From Pollutiaquabacter sp046052345 (GTDB lineage: Bacteria; Bacteroidota; Bacteroidia; AKYH767-A; 2013-40CM-41-45): DNA of 64,000 nt. The position numbers and the translations under genes are program-made. Each line of letters begins with the position of its first letter. Position 1 is the first letter of the stretch. The stretch spans positions 186,001 through 250,000 of the forward strand of contig JBJOMN010000007.1 of the NCBI GenBank assembly GCA_046052345.1. The letters run 5' to 3'. Below, piece after piece: positions 1 through 9,874 of this stretch. The notes below the pieces were generated by a model, which saw nothing but the letters and a program-made list of their open reading frames with translations, was not told where the DNA came from and ran no database searches.

Positions 1-795
1 TTTCGTATAGGTGCCCGAACCGAAGTAGCCGTCAGCCGCATAAGGGCCGTAAACGAACATCCCATCGTCGAAGCATTTTTTGATCGCAGGCTGGATGACT
101 TCCGCTTCTTCCTTGCCGATAAGTCCGTTATCTCCGGCATGCGGATTGAGCCCGAGAACGGCAATGCGAGGTTTGCGGATGCCGAAATCGCGACGCAACG
201 ACTGCTGCATGGTCCGCAGCTTGGAGATAATCTTATCGGTGGATAAGTGTGAACTTACTTCCTTGATAGGTACATGTCCTGCGACCACGGCGACGCGGAG
301 GTTCTCTCCGACCAGGAACATCAGCGGGTCTTTCACGCCGAACTTGTGCGCGAAATACTCCGTGTGACCGGCGAAATTGAAGTCTTTACCCTGAATGGTG
401 TTCTTGTTGATCGGCGCAGTCACCACGGCATCGATACGGCCCTCCTTGAGATCGTTCACGGCCGCCTCAAGCGAGCGGAAGGCATATTGTCCGGAAATCT
501 CCGTGCCCTTTCCGAATTCAACAGGAACCTCCTCTTCCCAGCAATTGACGACGTTCGTCTTGCGAAGAATCGCTTCGCTTCCGGATTTTACCGTCTGGTA
601 TTGGAAATCGTTCAGGTTTAGAAGTTTCCGTTGAAGGGAAACCAGCTTGCTGCCTGCGTAGATCAGCGGGGTGCAGATCTGGTGCATGCGCGAATCGAGG
701 AAGGTCTTCATGACCACCTCTAATCCTACGCCGTTGACATCGCCGCAGGTGATGCCGATCCTTATTTGTCCTTCCGTATCGATTTGCTGACTCAT
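1..795 (-). CDS. pdxA: 4-hydroxythreonine-4-phosphate dehydrogenase PdxA (3' end outside window)
   Basis: PdxA oxidises 4-phosphohydroxy-L-threonine in the DXP-dependent pyridoxal phosphate pathway in the cytoplasm. The visible 265 codons start MSQQIDTEGQIRIGITCGDVNG, which includes the usual GDxNGVG N-terminal motif. The family's metal-binding histidine contexts are present: FAGHTEYFAHKFG, VVAGHVPI and LNPHAGDNG. The frame is open to the window edge, so the last part (family length about 330-360 residues) is missing because of the boundary, not because of mutation. It lies 42 bp downstream of pepA on the same strand and is probably cotranscribed with it. Identification is firm. Confidence 0.95.
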   Translation of the reverse strand, partial: MSQQIDTEGQIRIGITCGDVNGVGLEVVMKTFLDSRMHQICTPLIYAGSKLVSLQRKLLNLNDFQYQTVKSGSEAILRKTNVVNCWEEEVPVEFGKGTEISGQYAFRSLEAAVNDLKEGRIDAVVTAPINKNTIQGKDFNFAGHTEYFAHKFGVKDPLMFLVGENLRVAVVAGHVPIKEVSSHLSTDKIISKLRTMQQSLRRDFGIRKPRIAVLGLNPHAGDNGLIGKEEAEVIQPAIKKCFDDGMFVYGPYAADGYFGSGTYTK

Positions 796-837
796 AATTA
801 CTTTGCGTGATCTGTTAGGGATCCTTTGCGGGAAGGT

Positions 838-2268
838 TTAGCGGTTTTTGAAATACTCGAACAGGAACCGTACACCTACTCCGCTGCCGCCTTTGCCGCG
901 GTAGGAGGAAGGTGATTGCAGCCAGGACGGACCTGCGATATCGAAATGCATCCACGGATAATCCACGTATCGCGCCAGGAATTTTCCGGCTGTGATGGCT
1001 CCGGCCAGCGGTCCACCGATATTCTTCATGTCCGCGATATCCGATTTTATCAGGTCGTCGTATTCGTCCCAGAAAGGAAACTCGGCAAGTCGTTCGTAGA
1101 CCTGCTCGCCGGCATCGCGGAGCGCCTCCTTCGTAGCGTCGTCGGCCGTGCCCATGCATACGGTTCCGTAAGGTCCGATAGCCGCCGCCGCCGCCCCCGT
1201 CAGTGTAGCGAAATCGAGGACCAGCTGAGGTTTGAAGCGCTTGGCGTAATGCAAGGCGTCTGCAAGCAGGAGACGCCCCTCCGCATCGGTGTTCAACACT
1301 TCCACCGAATGACCGCTCATCATGGTGATCACATCGCCCGGCGTATAGGCATCTTCTCCGGGACGGTTGTCGGTGGCAGGGATCAGCGCCACTACATGGA
1401 CGGGGAGTTTGGCTTTGGCCACGGCGAAGATGGCTCCTGCCACCGCCGCTCCACCGGCCATGTCGCACTTCATGTAGTCCATGGAGTTGGCCGTCGGCTT
1501 CAGACTCAGTCCGCCGGTATCGTATACCACACCTTTGCCGACCAGGATATATGGCTTTCGGTTCTTGGCATTCCTGGGCTTATACTCCAGCACCGTGAAG
1601 GTCGGCGGTTGCTGGCTCCCCTGATTGACGGCCAGAAGGCCGCCCATCTTCAAGGCCTTTATCCTTGATTTACGGAAAACCTCGGCACGGATACCGGCCT
1701 GACGGGCCATTTTCACCAGCTCTCCTGCGAACACGGTCGCATTCAGGTACGACTGCGGTTCGTTCACCAGCGTACGGGTCTTGCAGACCGCCTCTACGAG
1801 GATGTTCAGGTGATCGATTTCCTTGCGCTTTATTTCCGTGCTTTGGATGCGGATCTCTTTTACAGCATTGGATTCTTTTCCTTTCGTCTTGTATTTCAGG
1901 AATTGATAGTTCCCCAAAGCCATGCCCTCTGCCACGGCAAGCACTCCCGGTCCGTGTCCTGCAACGTCCACCAGGACTACGGATTCTTTCTTGTGTCGGT
2001 TAAATGTGGCCAGGAGTGAATCGCCGGTACGCCGACATGCTTCCAAAAGGGCAGCTCCCGTTTTTTTCTTGTCGAACCGGTGTACGGCGATGATTCGACG
2101 GTATTGGTTGATAATGATGTTATTGCGCTCGGCCTTCAGCTCGTGTTGGACAAAGGCGGCCTCTTCCTTGGAGAGCAGTCCGGTCGGCAGACCGGCCTTG
2201 TCATCCGTGAGTAAAATGAGCGAATCAGTAGCTTTATAGGTGGGGGAAAGCCGGATGGAAGTCTGCAT
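838..2268 (-). CDS. pepA: Leucyl aminopeptidase, M17 family
   Basis: A cytosolic dinuclear-metal aminopeptidase that releases N-terminal residues from peptides. The C-terminal catalytic domain carries the M17 signature NTDAEGRLLLADAL and the lysine/aspartate metal region VGKGVVYDTGGLSLKP. The N-terminal 150 residues are the less conserved macro-like domain. The start is uncertain. I chose the ATG giving MQTSIRLSPTY (476 aa), which resembles family N-termini. In-frame ATGs at 2304 and 2334 would add 12 or 22 residues, but the residues encoded look non-conserved. It is divergent from mqnC and upstream of pdxA. Confidence 0.93.
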   Translation of the reverse strand: MQTSIRLSPTYKATDSLILLTDDKAGLPTGLLSKEEAAFVQHELKAERNNIIINQYRRIIAVHRFDKKKTGAALLEACRRTGDSLLATFNRHKKESVVLVDVAGHGPGVLAVAEGMALGNYQFLKYKTKGKESNAVKEIRIQSTEIKRKEIDHLNILVEAVCKTRTLVNEPQSYLNATVFAGELVKMARQAGIRAEVFRKSRIKALKMGGLLAVNQGSQQPPTFTVLEYKPRNAKNRKPYILVGKGVVYDTGGLSLKPTANSMDYMKCDMAGGAAVAGAIFAVAKAKLPVHVVALIPATDNRPGEDAYTPGDVITMMSGHSVEVLNTDAEGRLLLADALHYAKRFKPQLVLDFATLTGAAAAAIGPYGTVCMGTADDATKEALRDAGEQVYERLAEFPFWDEYDDLIKSDIADMKNIGGPLAGAITAGKFLARYVDYPWMHFDIAGPSWLQSPSSYRGKGGSGVGVRFLFEYFKNR

Positions 2269-2375
2269 AAATTGCCTAAATTTGAGAGGCGGAAAATTAC
2301 TCATTTTTCCTGCCCGAAGCACGAAACAATCCACCCCCGGAAGGGTTGTTTGTGTTTAGGATTCAGTATTTTACG

Positions 2376-3500
2376 ATGAAAGCAGACCTTCTATTCAAAA
2401 AAGCCCTTGATTCCGGGTTCCTATCGGCTGAAGAAGGCCGTTTCCTTTTCGAGCAGGCACCCACCGCAGAGCTGATGGATGTTGCACACCGGATCCGGAT
2501 GAAGCTTCATCCGGATCGTGTCGTCACCTGGATCATCGACCGCAACGTCAATACCACCAACGTCTGTATCGCGAATTGCAAGTTCTGCAATTTCTATCGG
2601 GTTCCCGGTCATGCGGAATCCTATATCACCACCATCGAACAGTACAAGGTCAAGATTGAAGAGACCTTCCGCTACGGAGGAGAGCAGTTGCTGCTTCAGG
2701 GAGGCCATCATCCTGACTTGGGACTTGCTTACTACACCGGACTTTTCCGCGAGCTGAAACAGTTGTATCCGAATCTTAAACTTCATTCTCTGGGCCCTCC
2801 GGAGATTGCACATATCGCTAAACTGGAGGGCTTGAGCCATTCCCGGGTGCTCAGTGCGCTGATGGACGCCGGTTTGGATTCGCTTCCCGGAGCAGGTGCA
2901 GAAATTCTTAGTGACCGCGTCCGGAGGCTTATCTCCAAAGGCAAGTGCTCCGGACAGGAGTGGCTCGATGTAATGCGCGCTGCGCATCAATTGCGGCTGA
3001 CCACCTCTGCGACCATGATGTTCGGTCATGTCGAGACGCTTGAGGAGCGTTTCAGCCATCTTGTCCGTTTGCGTGAAGTGCAATCCGAAAAACCCGCCGA
3101 TGCGAAAGGCTTCGTCTCCTTCATCCCCTGGCCGTTCCAGGACGAAGGCACACTGCTCCACCGTATCAAAGGCGTCAGGAACAGTGTCAGCGGAGAAGAA
3201 TACATACGTATGCTGGCCGTCTGCAGGATCATGTTGCCCAACATCCCGAACATACAGGCCAGTTGGCTCACCGTCGGGAAGGAAATCGCTCAGATATGCC
3301 TCCACGGTGGCGCTAACGACTTCGGCTCCATCATGATCGAGGAGAATGTCGTGTCCGCAGCCGGAGCGCCGCACCGCTTCACGTCCGAGGGTATCCAACG
3401 AGCCATCCGGGAGGCCGGTTTCGAACCGCGGCTCCGTAATCAGCAGTTCGAATACAGAGAACTGCCCGAGCAGATCGAGCAACAAGTCATCAACTACTGA
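2376..3500 (+). CDS. mqnC: Cyclic dehypoxanthine futalosine synthase (radical SAM)
   Basis: MqnC cyclises dehypoxanthine futalosine in the futalosine route to menaquinone. The radical-SAM cysteines are in CIANCKFCNFYR (CxxxCxxC), preceded by NVNTTNV, and followed by a LLQGGHHPDL strand and the PGAGAEIL motif typical of the MqnC/MqnE/CofH group. The order NVNTTNVCIANCKFC and the length of 374 aa favour MqnC over MqnE. The start at MKADLLF is preferred over an in-frame ATG at 2346, which adds ten residues unlike the family. No other mqn gene is in the window. A TAAATTTG box lies at 2277-2284, about 90 nt upstream, but its link to this gene is unproven. Only 5 nt separate it from the next gene. 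Confidence 0.9.
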   Translation: MKADLLFKKALDSGFLSAEEGRFLFEQAPTAELMDVAHRIRMKLHPDRVVTWIIDRNVNTTNVCIANCKFCNFYRVPGHAESYITTIEQYKVKIEETFRYGGEQLLLQGGHHPDLGLAYYTGLFRELKQLYPNLKLHSLGPPEIAHIAKLEGLSHSRVLSALMDAGLDSLPGAGAEILSDRVRRLISKGKCSGQEWLDVMRAAHQLRLTTSATMMFGHVETLEERFSHLVRLREVQSEKPADAKGFVSFIPWPFQDEGTLLHRIKGVRNSVSGEEYIRMLAVCRIMLPNIPNIQASWLTVGKEIAQICLHGGANDFGSIMIEENVVSAAGAPHRFTSEGIQRAIREAGFEPRLRNQQFEYRELPEQIEQQVINY

Positions 3501-3505
3501 CCCTC

Positions 3506-6154
3506 ATGCGCCGCGCAGCCCTGGTAGTCCTTTTCCTGTTCGCCGCTCTTGCGGCCGGCGCTACCCACAACCGGGCCGGTGAGATCACTTTCGAGTACGT
3601 AGGTCCCTATCCTGCACTGACCTACAAGATCACCATCATCACATATACCCGTACGAGCAGCGTACAGGCCGACCGTCCTTCCCTGGATTCCGTCTACTTC
3701 GGAGACAATTCGCCTTCGGCAGCCTTCTTCCGTTCCTCGAAGATCAACCTGATCAACGATATCAGTAAGAACGTCTACATCGGATATCATACGTATCCGG
3801 GGAACGGGACTTTCGTCATTCGTTTCGAAGATCCTAACCGCAACGAGGGAGTAGTCAATATCCCTTCTTCGGTGGATGTGCCATTTTACATCGAGTCCAT
3901 CCTGATCATCGATCCCTACCGGTTTCCGAACAACTCGCCGGTCCTGACCTATCCTCCGATCGACCGTGGTTGCGTCGGACGCGTCTTCATCCACAACGCC
4001 AACGCATACGATCCGGACGGCGACAGCCTGTCCTATGAGCTGACCGATTGCCGGGGCGCTTCAGGTCTGCCGATTCCGGGTTATACCGTCCCCGTTTCTT
4101 CAAACTCTTTCTCCCTCGACCCTGTCACCGGCGATCTTGTCTGGGATTCTCCGGTCGCACCGGGCGAATACAACGTCGCATTCAGGATCGTGTCCTGGCG
4201 AAGAGGAGTGAATCTCGGCTACGTAACCCGCGATATGCAGATCCTGATCGGTGATTGTTCAAACAATCCTCCGGTGATTGAAGCCGTCAATGACACCTGC
4301 GTGCTTGCCGGCGACACGCTGGCTTTCGATGTCACTGCCATCGATCCCGATGGACATCGTGTCCTGCTGTCTGCCAGCGGAGGCCCCTTCGAAGTGCAGG
4401 ATTCCGCGGTATTCTCTCCGGTCCGGACGAATGACGATACGGTCATCTCCCGTTTCACCTGGAGAACGACTTGTTCACTGGTCCGCAGTCAGCCGTACTA
4501 TGCGCAGTTCAGGGCAGTGGACATCGTACCGTTCGATTCCATCAGTCTCGTCAGCCTCAAAGGGGTATTCATCCGTATCATCGCTCCGCCGCCTGCTTCA
4601 TTGACTGCAACCCCTGTCGGTAACGCCATACGACTGGATTGGACGCCTGTCTCCTGCGCCAACGCGATCGGATACCGGATCTACCGTCGTAACGGCTCCT
4701 ATCCCGGAATCATTCCTTGTCCCTGCGACAACGGAGCGCCTGCCTACACGGGCTATCAACTGATCGATACCACCCTTGGGATAAATGCGACGACTTTCCG
4801 TGACGATGACAACGGCGTCGGACTGGTCATCGGGGTGGAATATTGTTACATCGTGACGGCCGTTTTTCCGGACGGTTCGGAGAGCTGCGCCTCCCCGCAG
4901 GCCTGCGCCTCTCTGAAAAAAGACCTGCCGGTCATCACCAACGCGGATGTTCGTACCACGGATCCGGTGACCGGCTCCGTCTATGTTGCATGGAGCAAGC
5001 CTTCGGAGCTGGATACGGTACAGTTCCCTCCTCCTTATGAGTACCGTATTTATCGCTCACCGGACTTCAACGGCGGGAACCTTACCCTGTTTTCAACCGC
5101 ATCCGATCTGAACGATACTACGGTGATCGATACCCTCACGGACACGCAGACGCGCCCATCCTCGTACCGGATCGAACTCTGGTATACCGCCGGTTCCGTG
5201 CTGACGCTGAAAGGCTCTTCTGCCGTCGCCTCCACCGTATTCCTGACGCTTTCGCCTTCGGATAACCTTATCCGCCTTGACTGGCAGGAATCGGTTCCCT
5301 GGAGCAATGACAGCTTCCATGTTTTCAGGCTCAATCCTTCCACCGGATTATTCGACTCCGTCGCCACCACTGCACTGCATGCCTATACCGATACCGGTCT
5401 GGTGAACGGAGAGACCTACTGTTATTTCGTCCGAAGCACCGGTGGGTACTCCTTCCCCGGCTTCGTGGATCCGATCGTTAACCGTTCTCAGCGTACATGC
5501 GCGGTACCCGTCGATGATGTTCCTCCCTGTGCTCCGCAGCTTTCCGTAAACACCTACTGTACGGAAGAATCCAACAGGTTGGTCTGGAACAATCCGAACA
5601 ACTTCTGCGCCGACGACGTAGTCAAATATTACGTTTATTATTCATTGTCGCCTCAGTCGGGATATGAGCGGATAGACTCATTGTCATCCCCCTTGGATAC
5701 GGTATATGTGCACCGGCGACCGGTCTCCCTGTCGGGTTGTTACAAAGTAACGGCTGTCGATGCGAACGGTAACGAGACGACGGATCCGCTGGAGGTTTGC
5801 GTGGATACCTGCCGTCAGTATGTGCTTCCCTCTGTGTTTACGCCCAACGGCGACGGAGTCAACGATATCTTCCATCCGTGCGATTCCACTACCGAGTCGG
5901 CCATGCAGCAACTGAACTGCCCGCCTTACAGGAACGTCAAGGACATCGACCTGCACATCTACAATCGCTGGGGTCGACAGGTCTTCCACACCGACGACCG
6001 CGACATCAATTGGGACGGCAAGGATGAAAGCAGCGGACAGATCTGTTCGGACGGAATCTATTATTATACCTGCGAGGTACGCTTCTTCACGTTGAATGGC
6101 ATCGAGAAAGCGAAGCTGCACGGCACCTTGCAGATCGCCGGAACCGGCAGATAA
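3506..6154 (+). CDS. Large secreted protein with gliding-motility-associated (CHU_C) C-terminal domain
   Basis: An 882-residue exported protein. It has an N-terminal signal peptide (hydrophobic residues 5-17, AxA-type end). An N-terminal beta-rich domain begins THNRAGEITFEYVG, which is common at the start of Bacteroidota surface proteins. Several Ig/fibronectin-III-like modules follow, recognisable by repeated YRIYR and YCYxVxA strands. The C-terminus, from about residue 771, begins VLPSVFTPNGDGVNDIF and contains YNRWGRQVF and WDGKDESSG. This is the CHU_C/type B sorting domain used by T9SS cargo. It is therefore probably secreted through T9SS and surface-attached or released. No catalytic motif is visible; adhesin or structural function is an inference. 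It starts 5 nt after mqnC and has no PorP/SprF partner next to it. Confidence 0.85.
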   Translation: MRRAALVVLFLFAALAAGATHNRAGEITFEYVGPYPALTYKITIITYTRTSSVQADRPSLDSVYFGDNSPSAAFFRSSKINLINDISKNVYIGYHTYPGNGTFVIRFEDPNRNEGVVNIPSSVDVPFYIESILIIDPYRFPNNSPVLTYPPIDRGCVGRVFIHNANAYDPDGDSLSYELTDCRGASGLPIPGYTVPVSSNSFSLDPVTGDLVWDSPVAPGEYNVAFRIVSWRRGVNLGYVTRDMQILIGDCSNNPPVIEAVNDTCVLAGDTLAFDVTAIDPDGHRVLLSASGGPFEVQDSAVFSPVRTNDDTVISRFTWRTTCSLVRSQPYYAQFRAVDIVPFDSISLVSLKGVFIRIIAPPPASLTATPVGNAIRLDWTPVSCANAIGYRIYRRNGSYPGIIPCPCDNGAPAYTGYQLIDTTLGINATTFRDDDNGVGLVIGVEYCYIVTAVFPDGSESCASPQACASLKKDLPVITNADVRTTDPVTGSVYVAWSKPSELDTVQFPPPYEYRIYRSPDFNGGNLTLFSTASDLNDTTVIDTLTDTQTRPSSYRIELWYTAGSVLTLKGSSAVASTVFLTLSPSDNLIRLDWQESVPWSNDSFHVFRLNPSTGLFDSVATTALHAYTDTGLVNGETYCYFVRSTGGYSFPGFVDPIVNRSQRTCAVPVDDVPPCAPQLSVNTYCTEESNRLVWNNPNNFCADDVVKYYVYYSLSPQSGYERIDSLSSPLDTVYVHRRPVSLSGCYKVTAVDANGNETTDPLEVCVDTCRQYVLPSVFTPNGDGVNDIFHPCDSTTESAMQQLNCPPYRNVKDIDLHIYNRWGRQVFHTDDRDINWDGKDESSGQICSDGIYYYTCEVRFFTLNGIEKAKLHGTLQIAGTGR

Positions 6155-6155
6155 A

Positions 6156-6163
6156 TACGTTTG
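6156..6163 (+). promoter_or_regulatory. Bacteroidota -7 promoter box of ribE
   Basis: TACGTTTG exactly matches the TAnnTTTG consensus recognised by the primary sigma factor of Bacteroidota. It lies only 5 nt before the ribE ATG, so the transcript would start at or next to the start codon. No clear -33 TTTG is visible at the usual distance. Confidence 0.5.
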
Positions 6164-6168
6164 TCCTC

Positions 6169-6753
6169 ATGTTCACCGGAATCATCGAAGCGCTCGGAAC
6201 CGTGCAGCAGGTATCCAAAGAAGGCACCAACCTTCGTTTTACGATCGGAGCATCCATCACGCCTGAGTTGAAGATCGATCAGAGTGTGGCCCATGATGGT
6301 GTCTGCCTCACCGTTGTCTCGGTGCACGGAGAAAAATACGATGTGGTGGCGGTGGAGGAGACTCTTAAACGTACGAACCTGGGCTTCCGCAAACCCGGCG
6401 ATACCGTGAATCTCGAACGCTGCATGCGACTCGGAGACCGGTTGGACGGCCATATCGTACAAGGTCATGTGGACACGACCGCTAAGGTATCACGGATCGA
6501 GGAGCGGGACGGAAGCTGGAATTTCCACTTTGAGTTCGAGGCTCCCTCTGAGCACGTCACAGTACCTAAGGGGTCTGTTTGTGTTAACGGCGTCAGCCTT
6601 ACGGTTGTTGATTCGGGCGAAAAAGGATTTTCTGTCACGATCATCCCTTATACGTTCGAACATACCGGATTCAGGACCCTCAAGCCCGGCGATACGGTGA
6701 ACATCGAATTCGATGTGATTGGAAAGTACGTGGCTCGTCTGATGAAAGCCTGA
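6169..6753 (+). CDS. ribE: Riboflavin synthase, alpha chain
   Basis: This enzyme dismutates two 6,7-dimethyl-8-ribityllumazine molecules to riboflavin and a pyrimidine product. The protein has the two tandem lumazine-binding barrels of the family: an N-terminal half opening MFTGIIEALGTV with GVCLTVV, and a C-terminal half with GHIVQGHVDT and GVSLTVV. Its 194 residues are a normal family length. It is convergent with metF, separated by only 9 bp, and has its own putative promoter abutting the start codon. No FMN riboswitch is possible in the 14 bp between it and the preceding gene. Confidence 0.97.
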   Translation: MFTGIIEALGTVQQVSKEGTNLRFTIGASITPELKIDQSVAHDGVCLTVVSVHGEKYDVVAVEETLKRTNLGFRKPGDTVNLERCMRLGDRLDGHIVQGHVDTTAKVSRIEERDGSWNFHFEFEAPSEHVTVPKGSVCVNGVSLTVVDSGEKGFSVTIIPYTFEHTGFRTLKPGDTVNIEFDVIGKYVARLMKA

Positions 6754-6762
6754 GGCCGTCGG

Positions 6763-7719
6763 TCAGAACACTTTCTCGGCGATCCGGCAGGTGATCTCGG
6801 CGTTCCCCATCGTATAGTAATGAAGGCACGGTACACCGGCTTTCATGAGTTCCTTCGACTGGTTCACACACCATTCTATGCCGACCTCCCGGACGTCACT
6901 TTCCGATTTGCAGGTTTCCACCGCATCGATGAGATCCTGAGGCAGGTCGACGTGGAAGACCTTTGGTAAAGCAGTCAGCTGTTTGGAGGTGGTAAGCGGT
7001 TTGATGCCGGGTATGATGGGGACATGGATGCCGTTCTTGCGGCAACGGTCCACGAAGTCGAAATACTTCGAATTGTCGAAGAACATCTGGGTCACCACGT
7101 ATTCCGCCCCTGCGTCGATCTTCGCTTTCAGGTACGAGATGTCTTTCGTCTGGTTGGGCGCTTCGAAATGTTTTTCCGGATAGCCGGCCACCCCGATGCA
7201 GAAGTTGGAGGGGCTGACGTCCTTAAGGTCCTCGTCGAGGTATTTGCCGGTGTTCATGCTGACGACCTGTTGGACCAGGTCCAGTGCGTAACGGTGACCG
7301 GTTGGATGGGGTTCGAAGACAGGCTCGGACTTGATCGCGTCTCCGCGCAGCAACAAAACGTTGTCGATCCCCAGGAAGCTCAGGTCGATCAGCGCGTTCT
7401 CGGTCTCCTCTTTGGAGAATCCTCCGCAGATGATGTGCGGCACGGTATCCACCCGGTAATGGTTGATGATGGCAGCACAGATGCCGACCGTACCCGGACG
7501 TTTGCGCATGGAGATCTTCTCCAATAATCCGTTCGGATGCTTCTTATAGATGTACTCTTCGCGGTGGTACGTAACATCCACGAATGCCGGCTTGAACGCC
7601 ATGATGGGATCCAGGATGTCATAGATGCTCTGGATACTTTTTCCCTTCAGGGGCGGAAGTATCTCTACGGAAAACAGCGTTTTGCCGTCGGCTCGACGAA
7701 GGTGTTCGGTGACTTTCAT
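6763..7719 (-). CDS. metF: 5,10-methylenetetrahydrofolate reductase
   Basis: A FAD-dependent TIM-barrel enzyme that makes 5-methyl-THF for methionine synthesis. The 318-residue protein has the FSVEILPPLKG beginning (the family's S-x-E-x-x-PP), DVTYHREE, the HIICGGFSKEE segment, LLLRGDAI, and the C-terminal FDNSKYFDFVDRC and GIKPLTT motifs. I chose the start MKVTEHLRR; a further in-frame ATG 36 nt upstream encodes non-family residues. On the minus strand a GACCTTTG element, one base off the -7 consensus, lies about 10 nt before the start. Confidence 0.96.
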   Translation of the reverse strand: MKVTEHLRRADGKTLFSVEILPPLKGKSIQSIYDILDPIMAFKPAFVDVTYHREEYIYKKHPNGLLEKISMRKRPGTVGICAAIINHYRVDTVPHIICGGFSKEETENALIDLSFLGIDNVLLLRGDAIKSEPVFEPHPTGHRYALDLVQQVVSMNTGKYLDEDLKDVSPSNFCIGVAGYPEKHFEAPNQTKDISYLKAKIDAGAEYVVTQMFFDNSKYFDFVDRCRKNGIHVPIIPGIKPLTTSKQLTALPKVFHVDLPQDLIDAVETCKSESDVREVGIEWCVNQSKELMKAGVPCLHYYTMGNAEITCRIAEKVF

Positions 7720-7884
7720 ACGCGGACCGCAAAGGTCGTAAAAATCGGCATACACCGGGGCTCAGGAGAGTTTCCCGGAATCCCCCGGATTTTCAACCCG
7801 GCATGTTTGATTATTGCCTGTAAGCCATGGGGTTGCAGCTTTCATAATGAATACCTTTCACCGACCACAGACCTCCCTTTGCCA

Positions 7885-9828
7885 ATGTCAAAACCTGACA
7901 AGAAAAACCGTTCAAAAAGAGCCCACGCCTCCGCCGTGTCCGCACCTCCGCCGGCATCGAACAATGTATGGCTGATGCTGTTGCTTGCTGCATTCGCTTT
8001 CCTGCTGTACTCGAATTCGCTGAGGAACGGTTTCGTGCTCGACGACAACAGTGCCATCGAGAGCAACTCGATTGTCCAGAAGGGATTCAAAGCCTGGCCG
8101 GAGTTGCTAAGTACGGAATACCGTGCCGGTTACTGGACGGCGCAGGGCAACTTGTACAGGCCCATGTCCCTGATGGTTTTCGCGGCGCTCTGGGAGATCT
8201 CTCCCAAGGACCCTTTTCCCGGCCACCTGCTTAACTGCCTGCTATACGCGCTGACAGCTGTTTTACTTTTCAAGGTCCTTTCCCGGCTCTGGTCAGACCG
8301 TAACGGCGTGCTTCCGTTCTTGACGACATTGTTATTCGTCGTTCATCCGCTGCATACGGAAGTCGTGGCCAACATCAAAAGCCTTGACGAGATCCTGTCT
8401 TTGCTTTTCCTGTTGTTTGCCGCGTTGAATCTTCTGGATTACCGGGACAAGGGGGGTGTCCTTCCGCTGCTGTTTACGGGTCTGTGTTATTTCCTTGCTT
8501 TGATGTCCAAAGAGAGCGCTATCACCTTCCTTGTCGTTTTCCCGTTGATGGCGTATTTCTTTTTCTCGGACGCGAAGAGGCCGCTTACAGGAATAGTGGT
8601 CTCCACTCTGGCTCCCGCCTTGATTTACCTGATGATACGTCAGGCGGTATTGGGGAGCCAGAAGGGCGAGCCTTATCATTTGTTGCTGATTGACAATTCG
8701 CTGGTGGGCGCAAAGGATTTCATGGAGAAAACGGCATCTGCCTTCACACTGTTGGGCAGATACCTTTGGATGCAGCTGTACCCTCAGCCGTTGCTGGCCG
8801 ACTATTCCGTTAACCAGATCCCGCTCGTTCGTTGGAACAGTCCATCGGCATGGCTGTCTCTTGCTTCCTATGTCGCTTTGGCGGCAGTCGTATTGCTCCG
8901 CTTCCGAAGAAAAGAGAAGTGGGTCTTCGGGATCGCCGTATTCCTGATCACCATCTCCCTTTACTCGAATCTTCTGATAACGATCGGAACCAACTTCGGC
9001 GAGCGTCTTGCTTATCTCCCTTCGTTGGGAGCATGTATCGCTCTTGTGACGGGATTAGCAGCCGTTTTCCCGAAGCGGCCGATCGGCAAGGACGGTTCGT
9101 TTTCTTCCTCCTTTGTGTCGCATAAGGAAGTGGCGGCCGTGGTACTGGTGGCTGCGTTACTGGGCGCACGCATCTCGTATGCACGCAATGCCGACTGGAA
9201 GAGTTACCTCAGCATCTATGAAGCCGATGTGCGGAAGGCGTCTGAGAGTGCACGCCTGAACTACTGGTACGGCATGGAGGTCATGAAGGTGAGAGGATTG
9301 AAAGAGACGGATCCCGTCCTGCAGAAACAGTACTACGACACCGCCTTGTATCATCTTAACAAGGCACTGATGATTCTTCCCGAATACGGCGATGCATATG
9401 CGCAAAGGGGCCTGTTGCATTACCGCCGCGGCGAGATGGCATTGGCCGAAGCGGATTATAAGGAGGCGGCCCGGCTAAAAGTGGGGCAGTGGAGCATGTA
9501 CAGTAATCTCGCGATCATATACGGTCAGCGCATGATGGAGGAATCGGATACGACAAAGTTGCGGCAGTTGTTCGACGAGGCAATGAAGAACCTTCGTTAT
9601 GCCTTGCAGGTGGATCCGCGTCAGGCAACCGTTTATAAGAACATGGCCAACCTCTATCACAGCCGGGGAATGTTGCAGGATGCCATCTTCAGATACAAGG
9701 AGGCATTGGAACACGTGTCGCCCGAATCTGAACGGCTGGTACCGGAAATCAACATGTGTCTGGAAGAGTGTTACCGGTTAACGGGCGACAGTGCCAATGC
9801 CCAATACTATCGCCGGATGATGCAGTGA
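7885..9828 (+). CDS. TMTC-like multispanning membrane protein with C-terminal TPR repeats
   Basis: A 647-residue inner-membrane protein. The N-terminal 430 or so residues contain many hydrophobic segments with a GT-C-like pattern: an acidic pair in the first loop (FVLDDNSAI), YRPMSLM, the conserved HPLHTEVVANIKSLDEIL block, SKES, and NFGERLAYLPSLGA. The C-terminal 200 residues are TPR repeats (for example PEYGDAYAQRGLLHYRRGE and PRQATVYKNMANLYHSRG). This layout matches TMTC/DUF1736-type proteins, eukaryotic members of which are O-mannosyltransferases; a glycosyltransferase role here is inference. The open frame extends upstream to 7537, but that part is antisense to metF. The chosen ATG follows a TCCCTTTG element by 3 nt. 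A related gene starts at 62441. Confidence 0.8.
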   Translation: MSKPDKKNRSKRAHASAVSAPPPASNNVWLMLLLAAFAFLLYSNSLRNGFVLDDNSAIESNSIVQKGFKAWPELLSTEYRAGYWTAQGNLYRPMSLMVFAALWEISPKDPFPGHLLNCLLYALTAVLLFKVLSRLWSDRNGVLPFLTTLLFVVHPLHTEVVANIKSLDEILSLLFLLFAALNLLDYRDKGGVLPLLFTGLCYFLALMSKESAITFLVVFPLMAYFFFSDAKRPLTGIVVSTLAPALIYLMIRQAVLGSQKGEPYHLLLIDNSLVGAKDFMEKTASAFTLLGRYLWMQLYPQPLLADYSVNQIPLVRWNSPSAWLSLASYVALAAVVLLRFRRKEKWVFGIAVFLITISLYSNLLITIGTNFGERLAYLPSLGACIALVTGLAAVFPKRPIGKDGSFSSSFVSHKEVAAVVLVAALLGARISYARNADWKSYLSIYEADVRKASESARLNYWYGMEVMKVRGLKETDPVLQKQYYDTALYHLNKALMILPEYGDAYAQRGLLHYRRGEMALAEADYKEAARLKVGQWSMYSNLAIIYGQRMMEESDTTKLRQLFDEAMKNLRYALQVDPRQATVYKNMANLYHSRGMLQDAIFRYKEALEHVSPESERLVPEINMCLEECYRLTGDSANAQYYRRMMQ

Positions 9829-9874
9829 AAGCCCGGCCGTGTGCCGCCGGTTTCCGTAATCCGCTGAAATTCCG

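Noticed and set aside
2277..2284. TAAATTTG box as promoter of mqnC
   Set aside because: It fits the -7 consensus, but it is about 90 nt from the start and lies within the possible 5' coding part of pepA; not listed as a feature.
7537..7884. Upstream part of the open frame of the TMTC-like gene
   Set aside because: It is antisense to metF and its residues do not resemble a membrane protein. A good ATG with a near-consensus promoter box lies at 7885.
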